64,000 nt of DNA from Coturnix japonica. Its lineage: Eukaryota; Chordata; Aves; Galliformes; Phasianidae. Positions 52,291-64,000 of this stretch are shown here, piece after piece. The notes beneath the pieces are model-generated. The model made no database searches, was not told where the DNA came from, and saw only the letters and a list, made by a program, of their open reading frames with translations. The position numbers and the translations under genes are program-made. Numbering within the stretch: position 1 is the stretch's first letter; the number at the start of each line of letters is the position of its first letter. The stretch lies in the NCBI RefSeq assembly GCF_001577835.2, contig NC_029516.1, forward strand, positions 70,935,221 to 70,999,220, read 5' to 3'.

Positions 52291-54089
52291 AGACAGATGA
52301 CTGTTTGCCTGGATCAGCTCCATGAATTTAAGCCCAAAGTCTTCAGCTTCATTGGACAGAGCTACAGCAACACATCCCAGCACAGCCTGTTGGCAAGTCA
52401 AGAGCCCTGAACACAGACCTATGTGCAGATCCAGCCCCCTTTTTTGATGACACAAACCTTCTGGTGTCACAGAGAACTGGGACATGGGGTTGGCAGCAGT
52501 CTCTCTTCCCAAAAATAGCTTTGCTTTCCTCTGGTCTTGGAAAAAGCTGCCCAGGAGGAGAGAGCAGAAGGCAGCTCATGAGGTCTATAAAGATCCATCA
52601 GTTCTGGCAATTATTCAGCAGTACACAACATCAGGGGAGCCCCACATGAACAGTAAAACAGACAGATGTTGTGATGACTTACAGATGTAACAGTATTGTA
52701 AAAGCTCTCAGGAAAGGACTGAAGAGCTGCTGTTAAGTACAGTGAGCAAATAAAGGCTTTGTCTGCTGTCTGTACCTTGAATCTACAAAGAAAGCCCAAA
52801 ATAACTTACATCCTGTACCTCTGTGCTGACACTGAAACCTGCAGGTGGGTTGAAAACTAAGTACCCACAACCATCTACCATATGCAAGAGCGATGCAAAA
52901 CTGTGAGCATTTGCCATTTCCAGCCATCACACAAAAACTTGTCCATCTATTTTGTGTGCACTCAACTGTGGGATTCAGACAAAGTGTTTTTCTAATACTA
53001 CCAGATGCAAAACACTACATCTGGAAGCCAGGAACACAGATGCTGTCAATACCAGATTGAAGAGGCAGCTTTGGAAAGCAGATGGACTCTGAACTCACTG
53101 CAAATAACTAAGCCAGCAGAAGCACCCAACATGCCACAGAGCTACAGGAAAAATGGTGGGGACATGATACAGGTGGGAAAGAGAGGTTGTTTGTGGCTAC
53201 AGAGAGCACTGAATGCAGGAACCAAGTGGCTGGTTCAACAAATACACAGAGACAAGTTTCAAGGGAAGAAGGTGCTTAGTTTCCAAACCAAGACAGAATA
53301 CAAGGCTCTAGGAGCTCATTTTCCTCTATTCGTCTAAGAGGTAGAGTTCATCAGATAGTACAGTGCAGTTTGAGGCATCTCATCCTTGTTGAGAAAGATG
53401 CAGCATTCTCCATCTCAAAGACTCTCATGAATCCTTGGCTACAGAAATAATGTAGTTTTAAATAATGAGATAAGACAATAAGGTTCTTGAAGTGTACAAT
53501 AAGACGTGAGGCCACCATCACAAAGACCTCCTCTATGGCACCAAATCACCAGTGACTCACTGAAAGAGATCATTTCTCCAAAGCAGGAGACTTCATGCCC
53601 AAGGCCTGAAGTGGACAAGCTAGTCAGAAGAGATTAGAATTGCTTCTAAGAGTGGAGAACAGAGAAGCACAAGCAGAAGAGCATCCCAGACACCAGTTTG
53701 AGCAATGGGAACTCCTTACAGCATTTTGCTGGATACCAGCCTAGGCAACTGGTTCTTATTGGTTTACTAAAGCCCTTAGTTAATTAATGTGGTAACATCT
53801 ACAGCAGCCAGTGCAACTCTCCTTAATTTTCAGAGCTGAAGCTGATAGTTCACATCTAGCAGCTGCTTTGCATATGGGTCTTGGCAAGACTAGTTTTCCA
53901 GCATGATGACTCAACTCCTTCCTGCTAGGAAAATTACTACTAAGGTTTGGCAGGTTGACTACTACTTCCACTGGGCAGCCTCACCTACAGGATACAGGGT
54001 GCTTTTTTTAAAACCATTGAGCCAAAGCAGAAGGTTACAGTAGTGTTGCTATAGCAGAACATAACTGGTGCTTCTAATACCCACACTAA

Positions 54090-54113
54090 TACACACACAC
54101 ACACAAAAAAAAA
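54090..54113 (+). repeat. Short (AC)n then poly(A) tract
   Basis: A short AC dinucleotide run is followed by nine A. It is a minor simple repeat. Confidence 0.8.
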
Positions 54114-54864
54114 GCCCTGAAACTTTTATCACAAGATAAATTGAGGAGCTGAGAGTGTTTCAGATGACAAACTAACGGTCTGTGCCATCCAGCTTTTGTA
54201 CAGCTGGATTATCAGTTCTCCATTTAAGTCTGGGGAAGAAATTGCAACTACACAAGCTTCATAACTGTCTTCATAGTACTATAGCACACTCTAGTCTCTG
54301 CAGAAGCTTGCACTTACAGCCATTACGAGCTCTTCAAGGCTGGAATTTCTCTAGTGTTACTTAACTAACAGGGTAGAGGTTGACTGAGCAAAGGCATCAT
54401 GTCAAGCATGCTTTTTATAGAAGATTTATTTTTGAATCTAGAGCAACAAATAGACTGCCACATGCCCCTATCTTTTATTTAGCATTGACCTGTTCAACCC
54501 ACACTGACCAAATGCTTCTCTACAAACCATCACTACAAACTAAGTAAAAGATTAATCGCATTCCACTTCTAATCTTCAGTCAGTCAAGAGATTGATAAAT
54601 ACACTTATGATAAAAAGCCTTCCTTCCTTGAGGAGGGCCCAGGAGGAAAACATTACTGTATAAATTCATCACTATTTCTTCACCTCACAGTGTATTTATT
54701 GCATATATTCTAAGGAATCCACTTAAGCAGGGAGTTGAGCTAGAAGGTTTCCAGAGTGCCCTTCTGAAGTTCATAGTACTTTGAACAGACAATAAGCTCC
54801 AAAGGTATTTCCAGCCACTGGATGCAATTCCAGTCTACTTAGAGGCAAAAATAACTTGAGGCAA

Positions 54865-57800
54865 AGAGTGTTTCACATATGTTTATTTGTACAATTATTT
54901 CAGTATCATTAAGCTCCAAAACCCAATTTCCAAGGATGACAAGTGAACACCACAGTGCAGGACAGTAGGTAGTTACTGTAACTAATCTCACAATTGGGCT
55001 CATCGCAAATTGAAATCTTTCTAGTATCTTATCCTGCCAGCTTAAAGAAACAAAACAAAATTACTTTTCCAGAACAGGTTCAAGATAGATTTTCCAAGAG
55101 CTGACTTCTGATAGGAAAATTAAAAAAAAAAAAATAAACAGAAAAAAAGCTTTTTCATTTCAACAAATCGTGAGGTTTTAACCAGAAAGAGAGACAAGCC
55201 CAATGCAAACACTTCAGTAAGTGGCTTCATCTTCAGGTAACGAAGAAAAGCTGGAGAGTTCCAACCACTCCCAAAGCTTCTATAACTATATAGCCCAGCA
55301 ATCCACCTCAGAGCGAGTTCCACTGGAATTAAATAGCCCATATGAAATACAGTTCACCATATTTAACAGCTGACAGTAATGGTTTGAGCAACACTTAGAT
55401 GCAAAGGCTAGAAGTATTACCATTCATTTGGCTCCCAGTGCCCAAATCACACATTTGCTACTAACAATGACCAGCTTATTGCTTATTCCTGCGTCTAACA
55501 ACTACGGCACCCAATTCCATTAGTTTTTTATACCTCTCACTAAGCGAGCACTATCAACACACCAGCAGTTTAAAACTGAAGTAACTTGTTTGGAGAAAGC
55601 CTCTTAAAGTAATTTGGACTTCTCGTGTAGTGATAAGCAGAGTTCACTACCAAGAATGAGCAGCTATTCTATTAGAATCCCATGATATCTAGGCACAAAA
55701 CATACCATATGCTCAACCCCATAACTCAGCCCAAAAATATGGATATCTATAAGTCCAAATACTTAAAGTCCTAATTGAGACCTGGTTTAAACCTTCTGCT
55801 CTGTAGACAGGCTACTCAAGGTAAAAGATTGCTTCTGAGTAACCATTTATCACAATCTCCTGCTTAGTGTCACAGCTAACAAGCTGAAGACAAGCACAGC
55901 AAGTTACATCTTGAGTTGAGGGAGCATAAGGTATGCTTTAACTTATCACTTTTCAGAACTATGGTGGTTAGCACAGGGATCTAATGAAAATGACTAAAAC
56001 GCACTTCACTGGTAGGTTTCTTTAGTAGCATCCTTATCAAATAAAGAAGATTTAATCTCTTATAATGAGGAAGTAGTATCAATAAACTGTAAGTTAAAGG
56101 GAACTTGGTGATGAATATTCACAAACAGATGTTTCGGACTGGCTTAGCCCTGCAGAGTTTAAGCTACAGGAAGAAAATTGCTATTTTAAACTAGTCTAGT
56201 CTCCTAGAAGCCTAATCATCAGGAACAATGTGCTGATACAAGTCTTGCAGTCCAGTATTTCTGCAGTTCTGCTATGATGGCACTGCCTAGAAAGAATGCA
56301 CTGGGGTAACAGCCTGAAGTTTAGCAGCCTCTCTCAAACTTCTACTTGATACAGAAGCAAGCAGAGAAGAGGCTTGCGCCATTTAGCACTTCAGGGAGAC
56401 TGAATGAAGCAGGCACCCTGAACTTGGCCATGGGTCATCACCTTAGCATTCATTCTCATATTACTCCCAGCTGCAGGGTCCTCGTAAAACTGATCACAAC
56501 CCAACTAGCATACAACCAGATTGAGCTGCTGCCACAACAATTTGAAACCAGAAAGTAGTAGACTGCAAGCAGCACCCTGACAAATCTATTCAACTCTGTA
56601 TTTCAACTCTGTCTAAACTGCCCAAGTAGGATTATTTTAAGGCAAAGAGACACAGAACGCAGTCCCAGTAACTTTGTTTCTTCTGTTCAGTGACAATGGA
56701 GTAAGTAATAAGCAACCACAGGCTACAGTTTAACTACTCAAGAACTTAACAACCAGGCTAAAAAGCATTAGTAATTTAATATGTCGGACCCGGTAGCCCT
56801 GCAAAGCTTAAACCAAGGGAGTCAGCTGTTTAGAGAGCTAGCATTCTACACAAAGCTTCCTTGGAGGCCTCAGCAACAAGTTACATCACCAAGAGCACAA
56901 ATATTTATTGCGGGAAGCTAGGTGCCCATAGCTCTGTCTCAGAAGGAACACAGGAGAGCTTTATTCTAGCACTTTTTTTCCCAGTAGACACATCCGGCCT
57001 GACACTAAGCAGCCAAGGCATTCAAAGGCTAGTAAGAAAAAAGATTACTTGCATCAAACTTATAAGGGCTCCTCTTCAGTATTGACTACTACTTCTGCAT
57101 GAGCTGATACACACAGTTTCTAAAGTCCAGCTATGAGATCCCACAAGACTCAAGTCTAAGCTGATATTCAGATCAAACTCGTCCCTCTAGGCAATGGTTT
57201 TGGTTTACTTTTGGAACAGGCATAGCTTTACAAAACAAAAAAGTCAGTTGAAGCTATTTAAGGGATGAAAGCAATTACAAGTTCTTAAACAAAAGAACTT
57301 TCTCCTGGTGATACTCTGTAATACGCCAAGTATTGCTCTGCATGCAGAAGTAACTCGTTACATCAGTAAGCTTGCATTACCTTTGACCCTCAGGACAACA
57401 CCAACATCACATCAGTTATAAGAAAAGCCTTCCAAGTAGTCAGTATTCCAGGTGAGAAGTGCCTTGTTGCTACACTAAGGTGGCCTTCATGCATTAGTTA
57501 CGAGAAAGTAGGAGAGCCTGTAACATAACAAGAAACCTTTGGTCCTACTAAGAACAGGCAGTCCTTCCCACTGCCAAGTAAATGCTGCTCTGCTATTACT
57601 CTTCACATCTAACAGCAACCATGTAGTTTTATTCCATCTGCTTTTCTTTCTAGACTTAAATCATCTGTTTGATCCAGCACTTTGGTCTCATACACTCAGG
57701 GAGACAGCAAGAAGACATAGGAGTTAACAATTAAGTATCCTTAACCGTTGCACCAGTACATATTAAATAGCTCTAATTTTTGTCTTTCTAGTCTACTTCT

Positions 57801-58821
57801 CTGATTAAACAAAGAAAACAGAAGCATTTACAGTGTATGAATTTTACTATTGCAATTGAGTGAAAGTTGCCAGTTAAGGTATTACCAGTCAGTTTCTAGT
57901 ACTGCTACATACAGAACCATCCTTATGAAGTACACAAGTGTCAAAGCAGAAAGTTCAGCACATGCAGTTCAGCCCCCTGCACCTCCAAGTGAGTAGATAC
58001 TCCTTCAGAGGTTATTCTGAAACTAGGGGCAAACTTTCACCACATACAGCATCTGTACAGAGCTCTGCTTAGAGGTTACACACCTCATCAAGTAAAGTTT
58101 GAGACCACAATAGATCAAGAATTTCACCTCCCAGAAACACATGTTACACAGTGACCAAACTATTATGATAAACCAATAAGCTTGAACTCGTGCTTTTAGA
58201 GACAGGCTCATCAATCCATCACCAGCTTCAAAGAAACCTTCAACTTGAGGCAGGACCACATATGCCCATGCACTACAGGAAACAGCCACTGGGCCCTCTA
58301 CAAGAGGGACATTATCCATACACTAACCAGTTCCACACAGCCAAATAGAAGCAGCCTAAGCTCTTACGCAAGAATTCAATAAGAAGCTGGCCAGAATCTG
58401 AACTGAAGATGTATAAAGTAGTGAGGTTTGTCAACAAAAAGTTTTGGTTTTAAATCAGCTTCTGCTCTGCACAATAAATTTCCCAGTCTTAGCTCTATTA
58501 ACTACCACAGTTTACTGAATTACTCCACTTAGATGACAAGTTAATAGCCACTTCCAACACAAGTACCTAGTCCTGAAACTATTCCTTTAATATTTGGTTG
58601 CTGGTTCTCTTCTCGCAGTGAAGAGGTAATAAGGCTTCTCGGCATTTGTAGAGATGAACCAAAGAAGTTTTTCACAGGTTGCCTGGTTGCATATTCCTAC
58701 TGCAAGCCAGGAAGTAATTAGTCCACAGTCTTACTTACTAGAAAACCTACAAATGTCCATTATTTGTCTATGTACACTCAGCTTTTAGAAGCCTCTGCTG
58801 AAGAACACTCAAGTGAAGCAA
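54865..58821 (-). other. TENT5C: Probable TENT5C 3' UTR (about 3.9 kb)
   Basis: From the TENT5C stop to an AATAAA complementary to 54882-54887, the minus strand holds no recognised repeat, no competing gene and no long frame. The family is known for a long 3' UTR, so a distal signal here is reasonable. The absence of CR1 over about 4 kb, in a region where neighbouring intergenic DNA has several, also fits transcribed, constrained sequence. Alternative ends just left of this signal are possible. Confidence 0.6.
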
Positions 58822-59994
58822 TCAATTGCAAGGCAACCAAGTGGGGTAGGACTGGTTATATGGCACTGGAGGATTTGCAAGATAGTAATTGCTGAAGTTT
58901 ACATCACTAACATACGGTGCTGGCTGGTAGTAACAGGTAACAGTAGTGGCGTTAGGGATGATGTTCTGTTCTGCCAGCACTTTGAGCGCCAGCAGAGAAA
59001 TCAAGTTGAGAGTCTGTCTTCGCTCATGTCCCATGAGACACACAGTGCTCTCATTCACCACCCTGCGCAGAATCATGAGGTAGTCGTATTTGCTCCTCTC
59101 ATCTTTGGAGAAGTGGTTCTGGAGGTAGGTCTCTAGTTTGCGCTGCTGATCCAGGATGTCTGGGAAGTCTATGAAGAACCGGGAACACATGTAGCGCTCT
59201 AATGTTTTGATCTCATCTTTATCCATGGGCCGGAAGTCTCGCACTAAGAGGTTGCTATATTTCAGAAGCCCACCACCTCGGATCTCTTCAGGATTTTTGG
59301 TAGCTATCAGCTTGTTCTGCAGGTGATCAAAAGCTGCTTCAAAATCTCCATACATACTCTCCCCAATCACAGTTGGATGGAAGTGCTCCGACATGGGATT
59401 TTCTGAGCAATCATAGTAAAAGAGCAGAGAATCCAGTATGATTTGGAAAGAGTCTACACTGAACTCGAACTGGCGTCTGATGCAGTCTACAAACTTCAGC
59501 TCCACATTCCTGCCGTGTTTGTTGGAAAGCGATATCAAACTCCAACGATCGGACTCAGTGGACACCTTAACCAGCTTCTGGATGTAGGCTTCCTTCAGTG
59601 TTACTGGACTGATTTTCAGTTTGCTTACTCCTTCTGGTAAGAAATTCAAGAGGGAACGCAACACCACATCTCGAACCAACTGAAACTCTGCCTCACTTGG
59701 AAGAGAAACTTGAAAAATGAGATCCAAGTCTTTGCAGCCCAGACCGTTATCTTTGACCAGGACGTGGCCAGCTGCAGAGCCATTCAGACGGACATCATGT
59801 ACCGCAATGCCTGCTTCATTCAGCTTACTCCGGACGGTCTGAACTATGTCCTTCAGAGTTATCTTCAGCGTTGGGAAGTTACCCCGTCCATGAATTGGAA
59901 CCACCTCTGTAAGAACTTCATGCAGGCGGCTGACCTGCTCCCAGTTCAGCACACTGCATGACATGCAATCTGTATTACTTCCTTTGCTTGCCAT
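58822..59994 (-). CDS. TENT5C: TENT5C (FAM46C), non-canonical poly(A) polymerase
   Basis: This is a single-exon coding sequence of 390 aa (human 391). The protein belongs to the TENT5 nucleotidyltransferase family, which lengthens poly(A) tails of selected mRNAs, notably ER-targeted secretory and immunoglobulin messages. It is known as a tumour suppressor in plasma-cell malignancy (family knowledge). Visible catalytic signature: NGSAAG at 71-76, D89 and D91 in the KDLDLIF motif, and an acidic residue E165 in NVELKFVD. The C-terminus ends SYPTWLPCN. The start is the ATG complementary to 59992-59994 ([10 protein letters not shown]). The open frame continues upstream to 60087, but a splice acceptor lies at 60021-60022, so the upstream part is intron. 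The N-terminal ten residues differ from the human sequence; the rest is nearly identical. Intact. Confidence 0.98.
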   Translation of the reverse strand: MASKGSNTDCMSCSVLNWEQVSRLHEVLTEVVPIHGRGNFPTLKITLKDIVQTVRSKLNEAGIAVHDVRLNGSAAGHVLVKDNGLGCKDLDLIFQVSLPSEAEFQLVRDVVLRSLLNFLPEGVSKLKISPVTLKEAYIQKLVKVSTESDRWSLISLSNKHGRNVELKFVDCIRRQFEFSVDSFQIILDSLLFYYDCSENPMSEHFHPTVIGESMYGDFEAAFDHLQNKLIATKNPEEIRGGGLLKYSNLLVRDFRPMDKDEIKTLERYMCSRFFIDFPDILDQQRKLETYLQNHFSKDERSKYDYLMILRRVVNESTVCLMGHERRQTLNLISLLALKVLAEQNIIPNATTVTCYYQPAPYVSDVNFSNYYLANPPVPYNQSYPTWLPCN

Positions 59995-60020
59995 GTTAAG
60001 GTTTTTCTTCTCCAAAGAAA

Positions 60021-62490
60021 CTGTAAGGAAGTGAGGGTGGGAGAGGGGGGAAGGAAACAAAAAACAAGTCAGACTTTCAGTTTGCACTGCCTAGCTTCAC
60101 TTTCTGTCTACACATATAAACTAGAGAGAAATAATCGTTCGTGCTAACGATTAACAGCAAGCCTTCTACCTGAAGTGGTTCTCAACTGCCCCACAGGTAT
60201 AGGCTCAAAGTTTAGAGTCCTTTAGTGATGACATAGTAATAAGAATTGAATAGAAGTAATTTGGTCCAAAGGGAAAGCCCCAACAAATAATGCAAAAACT
60301 TCATCCAAGTTTCCAAGACCATCTGCAGTACCAGCTGAAGCAAGTGACAATCATAAGCACAAAACACTTCCAAATGTTAACTCTGAACTTGTTGCATTAC
60401 AACTAAAACTCAAACACCTCTCTCCAAATAACATGACAGTAAAAGACATTCAGATACTAGTTTCAAAGCTTGGAGATCCAATCCACTGAAAGTACTAATG
60501 TGTTCTAGACAAGACTTCTCATAGAAGTTTCTTTTCCCTTTCTTAATAACCCAGCACATAGCTCTGACACAATAAGAGCGAAGTCCACCTGGCTCCTGCA
60601 AAAACCTATAGAACTTCAGCATCTGGACAGAATTTCAGCTGTAAAGACAGATAACATAGCTTTTCAACATGCACTTCAGTCTCTAAGCAATCTTTCTTTT
60701 TCAGATACATTTCACAAGTAAACTACCTTTTTGGAAATATTCATACTTGCCCTGTCCTTTTGTTCATTTACAAAGGGAAAACAAGTTCATAAGAGCTGGC
60801 ATGTATTCAGGTGGGATTAAGGCACACTTGTTAACGTTACAATAAGGACTTGAGAACCTCACTGACTAGTTCAAGTTTGAGCACTTGAAGGAGTCTTGTC
60901 ACAGTTGACCTCTTCATCCCCTTGTGCTTCAGTTACTTGTTTTGAAGTATGTGGATGCTTACATATATTCTACAGTCATGCAACTCCAAATTGTATTAAT
61001 ACACCCTTCCCTTTTGAAGTGTTCCAGCTTTATCTAATGGCCAGGTGCTCCATAACAGCTGGGGACCGAGGCTTCATGTTCATCCACCTCAAACACTTGT
61101 GAAAGCTGTATTTGCAACTGCCAAGGTCAGGCTATTCAGATTTAGCTTACTTAACTCTTGCCTACCTAGAACTGTTTAGAACACAATCATGTATTTTCCT
61201 AGCATGCATCAGGATAGTGTATGGAACACTTTTTAAGCAAGATATAAACAGTAGCTGTTGTTATTCCTTGCTTGTTGCCTACCAGCTTCAACCTCTGAAC
61301 AGATCATTTGACCTGTCACCTCCTCTGAGAGGAGAAGAATCCTAGCTCAGACACACAGCAAGGTAGCAAAACCCCCAGGGATGCAATTTCTGTCCCTGAG
61401 CACAAGCTGCAGCATTATTAGCTCTGTTGCTGTATCACATCAGCTTCAGCAGGCATCAAACAAAACCGGGATTCTTAAGATAACTAGTTCAGAATAAAAC
61501 AGAAGTTTCTTTAAACTCAATCCTTCAGGCATAATCCCAGATGTATCAGAGCTGACAGGAGTTGCCCACAGAGACATTAAGTTTACTTTTACCCCAAAAA
61601 TACTACTTCCATTAAATCCGTCAGATCACTAGAGAACACAAGATTCCCCTGACTTCAAGCTGCAAGTGTCCAAGCTCCTCCTTTCCATTTGTGGGCTCCT
61701 TAGCAGCCAAGGCAACACACACAGCACACCAGGCAACCAGAGAGGACTTGAGCAAAGCTTTCCACCCCATCACACACACTTGGTTCAGCTTGAAGATCTT
61801 TGCATTGGGTCACAGTGTACACACTCTCTGCCAGCACCTGCTGGGAAAGACGATCAGCTACTTCTCCTCCTCCATTCAGGGGAGAGTTTAATTCCTGCGC
61901 TGCCAGCTGATGAAGCATCTCCCCATTAAATCACTCATGTGTCGCCTGCTCTGTAAGATTTAAGTTCATGACAGCAGGAGCTTAGTGACTAATGCATGTG
62001 GTATACTAGCAGCTTGCACGCTTGTGTTTCATTACCACTGTCTTCCATCACAAGGTCAGACACCTTAAGGCACTCATCCACTGGAAGGATAGCCAGGAGA
62101 AGCCCTACCTATTTCTGCTGTCTGGTATCATGTGTGCTATGTTAGTTGGATGCAACGCTCAAATCACAAGCAGGAAAAGTTGAAAGTGGGACTCGTTTCT
62201 GTCACAGTGAGGGATAACAGCACATAACAGGACACAGCACCTAAAGAACCCAGGTCAGTGCTGCTGCAGACACCTCCATGACACCACAGCATCAACTTTA
62301 ACAGGAACCGAAAGATCAAAGAACATAGCTTCCTTCACAAGGCTCCCAGGGATCGCAGCCAGCCAATTAGATAACCACGAGCAGCGACCCACACACGGTT
62401 CCGAGCGGCTGTTCCCCATAAAGCTCCATTAACCATCCCACCTCAGGAGACATCACACCCTCCCATCCCGTCCCGCCTCTCCCCGCTCAC
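60021..62490 (-). other. TENT5C: TENT5C 5' intron
   Basis: On the minus strand, a long pyrimidine tract ending in CCTTACAG gives an acceptor at 60021-60022, so the coding exon starts at 60020 with 26 bases of 5' UTR before the ATG. A consensus donor (GTGAGC, complementary to 62485-62490) closes the GC-rich first exon. The 2.5-kb intron shows no CR1 and no additional coding sequence. Confidence 0.75.
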
Positions 62491-62660
62491 CTCAGCCACA
62501 GCCGCCTCCCCGGCCTCGCTCACGCTCCCGCGCACGCCTCGCTCCCCCCCCCGCTCCCTCCCTTTATGGCCGCCCGGCCGCCCAGCCTCCGCCTCCCCGC
62601 TCTGAGGCGACCAACGGGCTCCCCCCGCCCCGCCCGGCCTGAGGCGGGATCGGCCAAAAG
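62491..62660 (-). promoter_or_regulatory. TENT5C: TENT5C first exon and CpG-island promoter
   Basis: A CpG-rich block (about 62455-62660) ends in the first-exon donor at 62490. A TATA-like CATAAA, complementary to 62563-62568, would place a start site near 62535 and a short non-coding exon 1 (about 62491-62535). Open frames on both strands across this island (up to 119 codons) are GC-driven and not called. Confidence 0.6.
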
Positions 62661-63603
62661 GGGAGGAAAGGGAGCTGGAGGAATTAAACCGATTCATTTC
62701 ACGAAGGAGATAGATAAAATCTATAACGTGGTTATCTGTGGAGATACAGAGCTAAACCTGAGGATCTCTTTTAACAGCCTTTATTTATTTTTTTTTTCCC
62801 CAGGTCTTCTGAAACAAGGAATAGAAATGGGGAACTCGAAAAGGGCTAATAGGGGAAATGACGGAGGCAGAACTCTAGTAAGGAAGTGTTGCCCTTGGAG
62901 TGGATGGTCTCCCCTTTTAAAGTGACCGTTTCAGCTGCTTTTCTGCCCAAAATTGTTACTGTCCTACAGAAAGGCCAGGGGGACCAAATCGTGACATGCC
63001 ATTTAAAACCTGACAGGTCAGACTTGTGTAGGTAGCAGGCAGAGAGAGAAATGTGCTTTTGAGTAATGGACACTTAGGAGACTGAGCCCATATACCTGCA
63101 GTAAGGAGCCAACCTTCTGCTCTCCATCTGTGTCTGTGTCATGGGTTGCTGTGGAAATGTGGAAACAAAGCCCCACTGTCGAGACAAGAGATTAAGGGCA
63201 GGGGCAATTGCATGAGCCTGGCACTATCAAATTAGCCTTCTTTTGGGTTGCGCTGATGAAGGTTATGTGTTACCATAAATCTTGGTTGCTCCAACTGTTA
63301 AAGCCATAAAGTGAAGGGGAGTTATTAATATGTGGTAGTAAGAACTGTCATGCTCTGTTCTGTAACTGAGCATCAAATGTGCCACTGAGAAACTCTCCCT
63401 TTTGTTTGACATGAAGAGTAACAGCCATGTTGGCAGTACTAAGAGCATGGAGACAGATAGAAACGTCCCACCAATAGGGGGTTATTGAAAAATCCTCTGT
63501 TGGAGCTCCAGAGAGGGCTGCCAGATCTGAGGAGGACACAGAAGCTCAGTGTCATTGACTCTTGTGAATAACTCAAGATATCCTCACCTATCAGCCCTTG
63601 GAA
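62661..63603. other. TENT5C upstream flank
   Basis: Non-coding; no recognised repeat or gene. It may contain distal promoter elements, but none is definable from the sequence alone. Confidence 0.5.
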
Positions 63604-63780
63604 TTATAAAACCGTAGAGTCATTAAGGTTGGGAAAGACAACTAAGAGCATCTAGTACAATCATCAACCAACACCACCACACCACGGTTACGTCTCATCT
63701 CTATATTTCTTCAACACCTCCAGAGATGGTGATTCCACCACTTCCCAGGGCACAGCTTTGCCACGTGTCATCTACAGGCT
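63604..63780 (-). mobile_element. Diverged CR1 LINE 3' fragment
   Basis: 'ttataaaaccgtagagtcat', 'taaggttgggaaagacaact' and 'ttcttcaacacctccagaga' correspond to a degraded reverse-complemented CR1 tail. Similarity fades beyond about 63780. Confidence 0.75.
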
Positions 63781-64000
63781 GCAGACTCTTCTTCTCATGA
63801 AATAGTTCATGTGTACACAAGGATTTTCCTTTCCATGAAGGCCCAGGCCCTCCCTTGCAGCACATGCTGAGATGGAACATTCTTACTGGAGGCAGTGGGC
63901 AGCAGTCTGCCCTCCAGTTTGTTTTGCTTTGCACCTGAGCTTGCTTCATTACTCACACAGTTTCCCAGAATCCGGGGGAGAACAAACGGTTAGAAATTTC

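Larger units (their letters stand above)
50641..54864. other. Intergenic DNA upstream of the TENT5C 3' end
   Basis: No supported gene. The interval contains dinucleotide repeats at 52223-52290 and 54090-54113. A 110-codon open frame at 53005-53337 has no recognisable domain, no splice context and ordinary composition, and I do not call it a gene. On the minus strand, AATAAA motifs complementary to about 54424-54430, 54474-54479 and 54696-54701 could be further TENT5C poly(A) sites. Confidence 0.5.

Noticed and set aside
53005-53337. 110-codon plus-strand open frame in intergenic DNA
   Set aside because: No domain, promoter, splice or polyadenylation context, and a length within chance expectation for this much sequence.
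59995-60087. In-frame upstream extension of TENT5C with an earlier ATG
   Set aside because: It crosses a strong splice acceptor (60021-60022) preceded by a long pyrimidine tract, and the known family N-terminus begins at the ATG complementary to 59992-59994.
62443-62925. Long open frames on both strands near the TENT5C CpG island
   Set aside because: High GC suppresses stop codons. There is no recognisable domain, and the minus-strand frame reads through the first-exon donor.
1-64000. tRNA, rRNA, CRISPR or operon-type structures, or a novel multi-gene system
   Set aside because: None seen. The window is fully consistent with an ordinary avian three-gene locus with CR1 repeats.

Overview
The window is vertebrate nuclear DNA, most likely from a galliform bird (probably chicken). 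Three intron-bearing or single-exon vertebrate genes are recognisable. Dispersed repeats are dominated by CR1 LINE fragments, and no SINE family was recognised. There are no prokaryotic features, CRISPR arrays, rRNA or tRNA genes, and I saw no convincing retroviral element.

Layout, left to right. (1) About 1.2-17.9 kb, minus strand: WDR3 (Utp12 homologue, small-subunit processome), reconstructed as 26 coding exons, all GT-AG, with phases that join into one uninterrupted frame of about 940 aa. Left of its stop codon, a plus-strand acceptor, short reading frames and an AATAAA signal may be the last exon of a convergent gene; gene order suggests SPAG17, but I cannot prove it. (2) About 17.88-18.08 kb: a GC-rich bidirectional promoter shared by WDR3 and GDAP2. 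(3) 18.0-37.2 kb, plus strand: GDAP2 (macro domain plus CRAL-TRIO/Sec14-like domain), 13 coding exons, about 495 aa, preceded by a non-coding first exon. (4) 37.2-54.9 kb: GDAP2 3' UTR, then intergenic DNA with several CR1 fragments and microsatellites and no supported gene. (5) 54.9-62.5 kb, minus strand: TENT5C (FAM46C), a non-canonical poly(A) polymerase with its whole coding sequence in one exon (390 aa), a probable 3.9 kb 3' UTR, and a non-coding first exon in a CpG island near 62.5 kb. (6) 62.7-64 kb: upstream flank with one CR1 fragment.

The order WDR3-GDAP2-TENT5C is the known conserved vertebrate arrangement. The three proteins act in different processes (18S rRNA maturation, a macro/CRAL-TRIO protein of poorly defined role, and mRNA poly(A) tail extension). 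The only evident functional coupling is the shared WDR3/GDAP2 promoter. I found no evidence of a new biological system. The findings are mostly splicing, transcript-end and repeat-structure observations.
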